NCBI GenBank assembly: GCA_001600415.1 | Contig: BCJX01000008.1 | Location: 313,851 to 377,850 of the forward strand | Reading direction: 5' to 3' | DNA length: 64,000 bases | Origin: Pascua guehoae | Taxonomy: Eukaryota > Basidiomycota > Tremellomycetes > Trichosporonales > Trichosporonaceae | Shown: positions 46,506 to 57,044 of the stretch, piece by piece | Numbering within the stretch: position 1 is the stretch's first letter | How the letters are laid out: every line of letters starts with the position of its first letter | Notes under the pieces: generated by a model | Databases searched by the model: none | The model's input: only the letters and a program-made list of their open reading frames with translations | Told to the model about the DNA's origin: nothing | Made by a program: the position numbers and the translations under genes

Positions 46506-48278
46506 GGGGAGGGAGGGAGGAGGGGGGCTTCTGAGGGAGGGGGGGGGAAGGAGGGAGGAAGGCCCCTGCACGCAAGTGGGTTGTGGGTTGGGGGAGTGAA
46601 GAGCTGGGTGGCAAGGACGGTGGAGCGAGGGCTGGCGTAGGCAGCAAGTGGGGCCCAAGCGGAGCACAGCTCGCTCGTCGCATGCAGAGCGTGGTCTTGA
46701 TACTCTACCTGGTCCAGTATGTAGCCCATGACAGGTCTACGTAGAGCACATGCAGCGACTGCCGGGCCTCTTGCTTATTGCCTCTTGCGTATTGCCAGAT
46801 GGCACAGATGTCAAACACGAGGACTCTACCAGTTACCACACGACTGCTGTGGTCCGCGGCACAGGACCTCGTCAGTCGGATTGTCGTGCGTGGAACGCAC
46901 AAGTCTGCTCGTTCGTAATCGGGTACCTAGGTCGGATTGTCCACAGAACGCTACACCCCGGACGGGTGGCCGCTCCAAGCCTGCCCATTGTTGACTTTTC
47001 GCCACACCCCGACACGACACCCCACTGTCCGACACTGGCCCACGAGTGGGCTCCGCGGCCCCACTGGCCCCACTCCCGATCGGGTTTAAGTAACGCATCC
47101 AGAGGTTGCACATACACGGCCCGATTATGCGATTCCAGTGCCACTGCCACACACGTCTCGTATGCCACAGTCCGACAGCGGCACTCCGTGATCGGATTGT
47201 CGCCAACTGTGGCCTTTGGACTCAGCCAAGCATGTCTCGAGGCTGCCTTGGGTCAGCAGGACTGGCGTGACGGCAGCCGAAGGGGTGGTGGGAAAGTATA
47301 CGGTCGGGTGGGCTCCGAGACGAGACTGCTTCGAGCCGAGGAGCGGTGGAGCGGTGGTATGCGGGGGGAGTGAGTGGGGTTAATGAGTGGGGTTAGTGAG
47401 TGGGTTGGTGAGTGGGTTGGTGAGTGGGTAAGTGGCGAGGGGGGGAGTGGCGAGTGGCGAGTGGCGGGTGGGGTTAGTAGCTAGTCTTCGAATGTTTGCT
47501 GGGGCCCGCGACAGTCGGGTTCCTGCTCGGACGCGGGCCGGCGCTCACGGCCGCGTCGGTGGCGATTTGATTTTCGGGCTACCCACCTGTCGGTACGAAA
47601 TGGTGTACTGTACTAGACGTAGCGGATGGTGGGTGCGACTGGGATGCATGTATTTGCGTTCGAGGCGTAATATGTCGGAGAAACATGATGTAGAGTTAGA
47701 GGGCCGAGGTGAGATGTCGTGTGTTGGAGGACGAGACGAGATGCCGAGTGTGGTGAGGAGCTGCGGGGTGTTGCTGATGGGGTGTTGTGTGTTGGTGACA
47801 AGGTGTTGACGACGTGTTGAAGTGTTGAAAAGGTGGTGTTGGGACGAGTTGGTACTTGCTGGGACTATGCATCGCTCCAGTTGGAACTGGTGGTAGGCTG
47901 CACTAACCATCGCTCCACGCAACGCAGGTCCGTCTCGTAGGTCGACCTGGCTTCAGTTTCTCGTCCTCTGTTAGCTACCTCGACAATTCTTCCCTTGGTA
48001 GTCGATGGTCTTCTGCGTGCGTCGTGGGTATGCCCCATAAATATGGGGGGGAAAGCACTGTGTGTGTTAGGTGTCAGTGGCTACGGCGCAAGTCAGTTGG
48101 CCATTGTGTCTGCTGCACCCGCGCCCAGCCTAGTCAAAACGAAACAGAATCGCTGCATCAAATACAATATCCTCATCCTTTTACTGCTGCTGCTGCTCTT
48201 GCCGCTGCTGCTACTCCTGTCGCAGCTGCCATTGCGTCGTTGATCTTCCGATCGTTGCGACACGACTCAACCGCCTCC
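46506..48278. other. 1.8-kb region after the gap, no gene recognised
   Basis: The oxidoreductase 3' end and the ACS 3' flank meet here. A G-rich degenerate array with GAGTGGGTT/GAGTGGGGTTA units lies at 47365-47480. A plus-strand frame of 207 codons at 46750-47373 has no recognisable domain. The last 100 bases before 48279 contain a CTG/CTGCTG-rich stretch. Confidence 0.45.
47365..47480. repeat. G-rich degenerate array (GAGTGGGTTAGT-like)
   Basis: Repeated GAGTGGG(G)TTA/GGTGAGTGGGTT units, with GGCGAGT units at the right end. Several GGG runs could form a quadruplex. The GGGTTA content is only loosely like telomeric repeats. Confidence 0.7.
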
Positions 48279-49991
48279 CTAGTTCCAGCCCATCTTGGTG
48301 TAGACCTGGTCCTTGAGCGTGTCGACGACCTCGACGCGCTCGGCCGATGACAGGTCGCCGAGCGAGTCGGCCTCCTTGGAGCAGAGCTTGCGGAGGATGC
48401 GGCGGATAATCTTGCCTGAACGCGTCTTGGGGAGGTCCTGGACAATGAAGATCTTCTTGGGTGCGGCAAAGGGGCCAATGACCTTGCGGACCTGGATCTG
48501 CAGTTCGCGCGAGAGCTGCTCGTCGCCGGCGCTCGTGTCAAACTCTGGCTTCATCTGCACAAAGGCAAAGACGGCCTGGCCGGTAATCTCGTCGGGAACA
48601 CCGACGGCGGCCGATTCACTGACGCCGCTGTGCTCGAGGAGCGCAGACTCGACCTCGGCAGTCGACAGACGGTGACCCGAGACGTTGATGACGTCGTCGA
48701 CGCGGCCCTTGATCCAGTAGTAGCCGTCCTCGTCGCGTGCGGCACCGTCGCCGAAGAAGAAGTATCCCGGGTAGGGGCGGAAGTAGGTGTCGAGGTAGCG
48801 CTTGTGGTCGCCGTAGACGGTACGGGCAATCGAGGGCCAGGGCTTCTTGCAGACCAGGACACCCTCAATGTCGCCACCCTTGAGGACCTCGCCGTTCTGC
48901 GAGTCGATAATGTCGACGTCGACACCAAAGAAGGGGAACGAGGCGGCACCGGGCTTGGTGGAAATGGCTCCGGGGAGAGGGGTGATCATGTGCGAACCAG
49001 TCTCGGTCATCCAGTAAGTGTCGACAATGGCACACTGGCCGCCCTTGCCGGCGTTCTCGTTGTACCAGTGCCACGCCTCGGGGTTGATGGGCTCACCGAC
49101 CGAGCCGAGGACACGGAGCGACGACAGGTCGTAGTCCTTGACAAACTCGTCACCCATGCGGCGCAAGAGACGGATGGCGGTCGGCGCAGTGTAGAGCTGC
49201 GTGGCCTTCCAGCGGTCGACAAAGTCCCAGTAGCGCGAGGCGTTGGGGTAGACGGGGGTCGACTCGAAGACGGTGGTGGTGATACCGAGGGCGAGGGGAC
49301 CGTAGACAATGTACGTGTGGCCGGTAATCCATCCAACGTCGGCCATGCACGCAAAGCGGTCGTCGGGGTGGGCGTCAAAGACGTATTTGACGGTGAGGTA
49401 GGCGCAGAGCAGGTAGCCCGCAGTCGAGTGGACGACACCCTTGGGCTTGCCAGTGGAGCCCGACGTGTAGAGGATGAAGAGGGGGTCCTCAGAGTTCATG
49501 TGCTCGCAAGGCGTGTAGGTCGGCACCTTCTCGCACTCCTCGTCCCACCAGAAGTCGCGGCCCTCGGTCATGGGGACCTTGTTGCCGGTGCGGCGGAGGA
49601 CAAGCACCTTCTCGACAAGCGGGCACTGGGCAAGCGCAGCGTCGACAATGGCCTTGGTCGCAATGGTCTTGCCACCACGACGGCCCTCGTCGGTCGTGAG
49701 GAGAACACGGCACTCGCAGTCGTTGACACGGTCACGGAGCGACTCGGCAGAGAAGCCAGCAAAGACGGCAGAGTGGACGGCACCGATACGGGCACACGCA
49801 AGGAACGCAGCAGCGGCCTGCCAGGTCATGGGGAGGCTGGAGCGTTAGACACGAGCTCGCTCAAGTCGTCCAGTCTGGTTTGGCACTCACTAGACCGAGA
49901 CAGTGTCGCCCTTCTTGACACCCCATCCGCGCAGGACATTGGCGATGCGGCACGTCTCGTGGAAGAGCTCGGCGTAGGTGATGCCGCGGGC

Positions 49992-50024
<33 letters not shown>

Positions 50025-51188
50025 AACCTTGTCGGGGTTGGCATAGTAGTGGCGGTCAACACAGTTGTACGCCGCGTTCAGGGTGCCCTCGGGGCTGCAT
50101 GGTCAGTCCGTGCTCTGAAGGGTATGGATCGTGCCATGGTATGTATATTGTTTTTCGTATCGCAGCAGTCTCAGAGTCTCGCTTGGTCGCTTGGCAGGGT
50201 GGTGTGAAGGCATCGCCATCCACCCGCCAGGTTCGGTGAGAACCGCAAGCACGCAGACCACCCGGCGGCCCGCAAGCGACAACGCAGCCAGCAATTGGCG
50301 TGCAAGCGTTGGGGATATAGGGGGTGCAGAATTGGGGATATAGGATGGGGTGTGAGAGACGCCGAGAACGACTAGCAAATGAGAGTGGAGCTGAAGCTGG
50401 GTGGGGTTGAATGGGGATTGTCTGTGCATTGCTAGTGGGTGGGTGCTAGGCACAGGGACGGGCTTTAGCCGCCGGGTGCCCAGTCCCGCCTCCCAAGTCC
50501 GCGGCTGCCCGTCTCATCTCAGACAGTGACGCGCCACCACCAACACCAGCCCACAAAGTCACAGCTATTGCAATGAAATGCACACCAGACTTTGGTCCAC
50601 ATGGACTCGGGATGAACGCCGCCAGTGTCACCCAATGGGTCAGTGGCGTCCCCCCCCGTCCCGATTTGCGCAAGCAATATGCAGCTGATGCGATGCGGGG
50701 CAATACACGACACACGCCGCGATGAATGCTGCACACGGGCAGTGCTCGCCTCAGCAGCAATCCTCGCTCTGCGCGCCCCTCGCTAGCGAGTGACATACTC
50801 GTGGTCGCCGCACACACACGCACGATACCGAGGAAGGAAAGTGATGGGATATACAGACACGCCGAACACGAAACTGCCGTCGAAACCAAGTGTCACGTCA
50901 TACTCACAACCACTGGACGTCACCGTTCTCGAAGCTGCCGGCCTGGACAGTCTGGAAGTCGGTGAACCACGAGAGAGACTCGCGAGCCTTCTCGCCCCAC
51001 CACTTGTCAGACTCGTTGCCGATGGACCGCTCGTACTCCTTCTTGTAGGCCTCAAAGTTGGGGCCGATGAAGGGCGTGGGGGTACCTTCCTCGCCCGCAC
51101 ACTTGGGAGGAGGGGGGTACGAGTGGAGGTGGCCCGGGTGGCCGTCGCGGAGCTCGGTGTGGTGAACAGCCTTCTTGTCGATAGTCAT
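48279..51188 (-). CDS. ACS1: Acetyl-CoA synthetase
   Basis: The three minus-strand exons are 51188-50908, 50094-49891 and 49836-48279, total 680 residues, the usual fungal length. The ATP/AMP-binding core [14 protein letters not shown], the [11 protein letters not shown] motif, [19 protein letters not shown], and [12 protein letters not shown] with the acetylation-regulated lysine are all intact. The enzyme makes acetyl-CoA from acetate, ATP and CoA in the cytosol and nucleus. The N-terminus starts with [16 protein letters not shown] and lacks a targeting peptide. Intron 1 is 813 nt. I see no second ACS gene in the window. Confidence 0.96.
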
Positions 51189-54100
51189 GGTGAATGACTT
51201 GGCAAGGGGGTAAGGTAGGTGTTGTGGGTAAGGAGAAAAGGTGGGGGGTTGTGGAAGAAGAGATTGTGATTGGAATCGAAGTGGTGGGGTAGATATAGGC
51301 CGAGGCTGACTGGTAGACACGCCAAAAGGCGGTCAATTTACACCAGGCATTGATCCGTCCTGGCAGCCAACTCGCATTCCATCCATCCCACTGGCCCAGC
51401 CAGCCAGCCAGCCATGCAGCCATGCAGCCATGCAGCCCACTCCTACTCGACCACCACCACTCAATGAGCGACGACGCTCTCACGCACCTTTGGGTCGCCT
51501 GCCTTGTCGCGGCGGCATTGGCCCCACAGTCACCTGCATGCACTGCGTGCACTACTGTAGTGGGCTTTTCTTGCCGCAACGCGCCTCGTCTGATGCGCAT
51601 GCCATGCCTAATGCCGCACGGTAGCGATGCATCCTCTCCCTCTGCTTGCCCGCCTTGTGCCTGCCCGTTGTGGGGAACCTGAGGGGCTCTTTTTTTTTTC
51701 TCTCTCTCTGCAACTGGGTCTCGGTCTCTGAGCCATAATTTCCCTTGCGTCCTTCCTTCCGTCCGGTCGGTCGGTCTTGACGCCTGGTTGCGTTCACATG
51801 GGTGGGGGGTAGTCCTCTGATGGTGCCCAGTCACCTCACCGGGCACGACATGGTCATGACAGGACTGCCCACATGCCCACCAATGAAGGAGGGGTTTTTC
51901 GTGCCTGCTCTCCACCGCGCGCATGAGAGCTGCACGAGTTAGGCTGCGGCTTGCGGCAGGTTTGCTTAATCGGTCGGCATTGTTGGGATAGAGACGGCCG
52001 CCCACTCTAGCTCCCCCACTAGTTTCTCAGTCCTAGTGCCCTTTTGTCCTTTTCCCCCTTTGTCTTTCTGGCTGGCCGGCTGGCTGACTCGCTGGCTGAC
52101 ACGATCTACCCTCGTGACGGTCGAAATGGACGATCAAATTGCCCAAAGTGGATATAACTCTTAGGGAAGCCCCGCACCAGCAGTGGTGAAAACGTCGGCA
52201 ACGGCCCAGGCCTTGGGTAAAGTGCCTTTGGACTTGGATTCCGGCTAAGCCCTTTGCCGAACCGTGCATCCCTCCTGGCCGACACATCAGCACCCAGCAC
52301 TCTGTCTTTTACCCCACCCAGTCGCTCGTTTTCCTCACACACCCACACCCTTCCCTGGATCATTACGCCTTTCCCCGCGCCATGCCCCCCCAATGGCCCC
52401 CACCCCACCCTTGTGTCCCGCCTTTGTCCCTCTCTCTCTCCCTCACTCTCTCTCCTCTTTGCTTGAATGCTGGTTACCACCACCTCAAACCCCCTCTTGC
52501 GCAATAACGTTTCTCATAATGCCCTGTTTCGGCGAGATCGGCCGATTACACGACCGTATTACTCCTGGTATCAACAATCGCCACACGCATCTCACCCTCC
52601 CCTCTCCACCCTTCCTTCACTATCCATGCTCTGTGACAGGATAACTCGATGTACAGACTCAAGCGAGCGTCTACGCCACGTCGACGACTGAACGAATTGT
52701 CGCCGAGCGAATCATCAGGCAGCCAATGTGACATTGGGCGGGGGCTCACGGTCGGATCTCCCGAGCATGGGCTCGTATGGTGGGTAGGTGTTCCATCGCA
52801 CAAACCAGCTGGACATCAAACTGCAAAACATGGCACAGGCACGTCCTCGACCGTGCACCGATATTACCGATGTCACCTTTGTGCCCGTGGCCTCGCACAT
52901 GTCCACATGGCTCACGTAACGCGTCTAGTGTTCTGTTCAATCGCCTTGCAGTTCACGCAGTTCCTCATCACGCATCTCCCCGCGCCTCTGTCGCACACTC
53001 TCCCCCGCCAGAGCCGGGGTTCCACGGGTTCCACAGGTGGCGCAGAAACCCTGGATCAGCTGGGCCCCATCCGACCCCGCGTGTCCCCCCTGCCTCTGCC
53101 TGTGCAACCGCTCACGTCCAGGTGGTGACAATTGCCAAGCACAGGGACGTGTCTAGGAGAAACTCTGGTTGCTGCCAAGCTCCAAGACGGTCGGTGAGCA
53201 CAGCCACTGGGCCCAAAGGGGAGCAACGTCCAGGGACCCGTACAGGCATGCGTCGGCGGCCAGCAGTCAATAACAATCGAAGGTGCCGACAAAAAGGTCC
53301 CCCACTGCTGGGGAGCTGGAGCTGGGGGCGTTGAGTGGGGGAAAACCTGGAAAAACGCGATCCGGACGGTCGGCCAACCATAACTGTGGGTGGTGCTAAG
53401 CCGGTGTCCCAAGAGGCGAGCAAGGTTGGACGCAGGCACGACGGCTGCGCACACTGCGCGCGAGTCGACCAAGCAGGTACGCATGTGCGGGGCCTGTGGG
53501 GCTCGTCGGGCCCACCGGGGCATCCAAAAACGGTGCCTATTGTGCGCAATGGTGGCGGCGCATATCCCGCCGCCGCGCCGCCATGTCCGATGCCAAGCCC
53601 TTTTGCGTTATCTAGCTCGGTGAGCCCCACCAAAGGCGGCGAAATAAAGGTCGGCTATCATTGTGCCAATCGTTTCCGACCCAATTGCGTTGGTACATAG
53701 TTGAGCAGTTCAGGCGCCACCACCAAACGCCAAAAACATGGCGTAAACCACATCGCTGTCCCAGTTCCAGTTCCAGCCGCCGGCCACATGGCCATCGGTA
53801 CCCATCGGCCATCGGTGGCCATCTCATCTCAATGCAAACCTCACCCCCCCATGCACGCTGGCTACAACTCACGCTGGCTGCCAATTGATTCCCGTATCGG
53901 GATTTCTCAATGCTCAATCTACAAGGCACGCCTCACAACCTACAACTACGCTGGACTCGTCTCGTTTCGAAACATGGACGCGACGCGCAAAAATTAACTG
54001 GCCCCATCGGTCAACAAACGTGCACCAGACATTGTCGACGACCGCGCAAGGTCCGATGCCATCAAACGGCCCGGGACGAGCGGCACGGACATTCCCACCC

Positions 54101-54861
54101 ACCCCTGACACAAGCGCTGCTGTTCTTGTCCCGCAGTAAATAGCCATCAGCCCACCTGCCGTCGGCACAGCGCAACTGGACGATCGTCCCCGGCGGCGTG
54201 CAGCGTGGCATGTGACTCAGCCACTCACCGCCACCGGCAATCCAACCAAGAGTGCACCTGAGTCTACAAGATCGTGAAAGCCAATGCCGATAAAATCGAT
54301 CCTCGACGTCCCCATGACGCCCGGCGGGCCTGTACCCGAGTTGCTAGGGGCCTTGACGAAGGGCTCCCCCCCATAGCCCACTTTGACACTCACGTACGTG
54401 CTCTTGCACTCTTGAACGCGTACAGACTGCTCTCTTTGCGGGAAACACTTGGCAGACAGCGCGGTGCGCGAATTAGAGTTTGCCATGTCTTGGCGTTTCA
54501 TCGGCCCCCTGCATCGCATCGGGCCTAGCGGCTTGGTGAGATGGGGTTTGTTGACACCCACCCAGCCCCACGGGGCTTGGTTTGTCAATGGCCCCGTGGG
54601 CACGCCGTGAACTATACATCTGCGTCGTCAAACACACTTGTGCGCGTATCGCATGTAGCGCTACTTCTCCAACTTGTCGACGACGACTGTTTCAGTTCAC
54701 CGATTGCCTCATACCAGGTCACTTCTGTTCACCACATGATTCATCCAGCTCCTTCGGTTCGCCCATTCACTCATTTCAGTTCATTCGGTTCGCGTCTTTA
54801 CTCTTCGCAGCGCCTGCTCTTCGCGCCTCACTCTCCCCAGAGCTCTCTTCTCGCTGCGTCA

Positions 54862-54906
54862 CCCATCTCTGCGACGCCCATCTCTGCGACGCCCATCCCT
54901 GCGACG
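54862..54906. repeat. 15-bp tandem repeat, three copies
   Basis: CCCATCTCTGCGACG at 54862-54876 and 54877-54891, then CCCATCCCTGCGACG at 54892-54906. Confidence 0.9.
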
Positions 54907-56938
54907 CGTTGACTCACAACTGCAATCGTATGGACAGACTGCAAATGTCGCTTCACCTAGTCCTGCAGCCAGCTCCCAGACGACATGCACGTATCCTCCG
55001 CTTACATTCCATCACTCGCAGCAACCACCAGCAGTACACGGAACCCGATGCGCGGGGTGACACCAAAGAAGGCCCCGGTGTCCATCGCCCAGCGCGGTGT
55101 CGCACCGTGAGCACGCCAATGAAGTGGGGGTACACAACAGGCAGTCACAGGTGCGTCTGTAAAGTGGTCAGGCTGCCACTTGAGCACGGGTACAAGCGAA
55201 GCTTCCTGCACATACTCTCCGGATCAACGCAATGGTACGGTAAGTGGCCACACTGACGTTTCCTACATGTTGTAGCCTGCATTTCCTGTGGGCGGCCCCG
55301 TAAACGCGCCGTGCGCACCCCAGCTTATTGTGGCTGTTTCACGACTTTCCTGATGCACCTGCACGACAGCGCTGTAAACCCGGAAGAGCGGACCGTACAG
55401 GGCGGCCACAGCCACAGTACCCCATGTCCCCGCCGACGTGGTGAATACCTACACTACGGTAGGTACTACCGGGCCGCATCCGCAACAAAGGTCGTCGGGC
55501 CGTGCGTGTCTGAACGTGCTCGGGCCATACGTTACCGTGCGCAGGATACGGCACACGACGTCGGTGCACGGCACGGCACGGTGCGCACGGCAGTCGTACC
55601 GGTGGACCACGAAGGAGTCACCCTAACCGAGCTCGGACACAGAGGGTGCGTGCAGCGTCCTACCAGGGTCCGGCGACCAACAGCTTACATGGGGCTACCC
55701 CCCAGCCCTCACTTGTCCCCACCAAGCTCCTAACCGATCCTGACCACACCGGTCCTGATCACATCCCGAGTCCTGATCTCCTGATCTCCAGTCGTCCCAC
55801 CGCGCACAATCCCATTCCCGGTCCAAGCGTCCTCGTACCGAACCCGATTACCGAGACCGACTACCACACACCCCACGCCGCATGCGTGCGCGGGCCTCTG
55901 AGGTGTCTAACATCCACACAGCCGGGGACGATACGCACGCGTCGGATGCTCCGCCGGCCCCGGCGCCGATTCCCCGACGGCCCGAGGCACCCCTTAGGTG
56001 GAGGCGAGGGTGGCGGTGGAGGCGAGGCGACTAACCGTGGTGGAGGGTGCCTCCACATTTCGGCGGGGGCACGAATGCGTCGCCGCGGCTGTGCGACTTG
56101 CATGCTTGCTGTTGGAATGTCGAGAACGAGGTCAGTGGGTGGGGTGGGGTGCTATTGTGCTTCCGGGGGGGACGAATATATGTGACCTCCGTGTACGTGT
56201 CGCGTCGACTGCGTGTCAGGCAGTTACTAACCGCGGGCGTGGGTCGTGCTCCAGTGAGGATCTGGATGCTGACACTGGCGTGGACTTGGACACGGATACT
56301 GGATGAGGCCCACAACTGGCCGGCGAGATAACGAGGGCATGGCAGGCAATGAAGCCATGGATGGACTGGCACATCGAACGGCTGGACGGCTAAACGGCTG
56401 GGCACACTGGCCCGTGGACACACTGGCACGGTGAGTAGGGGTATCGAGTGTGGGGCTGTGGGGTGCCGTGTGGGGTATGGAGTGCAGAGTGTGGAGCACG
56501 AGTATAGAGTGCGGGGCACACAGTGTGCGCAGGACACGGAGCAGTGTGGAACATCGGTACAGCACGGTCAAGGGCCAGATCCACGAAGATCACGATAACA
56601 GCCTGCATTACACGCGGTACGCCTCACTATCGACCTGGGAGGGATGTCACTGGTCGTAGTCCATGCCCGCCTGGCCCTGGCGTCTTCCAAGGCTTGTTGC
56701 GGGTCATGCACAGACGCACCGACTGGACGTTCACGTGCCAGTCTGTGCAGCGGTTCCGTGTTCCTGCGCACTCATTGCGTTCTGGCCGTGCTTCAAGGAC
56801 AAGAAGCGGATACCCGTGTGTTCGCCGCACGAGCGCGAGGGTAACGCCCAAAGCCCTCGGAGAGACAAGGATAGATCAGGCTCGATGGTGGATACGAGCA
56901 TGTGGTATGACACAGACGGGTGGTACGGGTGACTCGTG

Positions 56939-57016
56939 CTGGCGACAGGTGCGGGACACACTCGCTGGCGACAAGCGCGGGAGACAGACGCTGGCGACAA
57001 GCACAGGAGACACAGG
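56939..57016. repeat. 26-bp tandem repeat, three copies
   Basis: Units start at 56939, 56965 and 56991, each beginning CTGGCGACA and containing GGAGACA or GGGACACA. The array ends 28 bases beyond the 3' end of the TMCO4-type gene. Confidence 0.85.
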
Positions 57017-57044
57017 CTCCACAGCACACCACGCGCACCACCCC

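Larger units (their letters stand above)
51189..57044. other. 5.9-kb gene-poor region
   Basis: I could find no supported gene between the ACS start and the TMCO4-type stop. The first 900 bases are the ACS promoter and leader. Further right are a 15-bp triple repeat (54862-54906), many CA/GT-rich and CT-rich stretches, and a 26-bp triple repeat (56939-57016). All open frames are short, have biased composition and no domain resemblance. It may hold a long non-coding RNA, decayed genes or a fast-evolving gene that I cannot recognise. Confidence 0.5.

Noticed and set aside
45863..46729. Open frames running across the N gap
   Set aside because: They are open only because N triplets are not counted as stops. 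The real sequence there is unknown.
48630..50207. Plus-strand open frame of 525 codons
   Set aside because: It runs antisense to the acetyl-CoA synthetase exons and crosses their introns. The sense strand has clear domain motifs. In GC-rich coding DNA such antisense frames are common.
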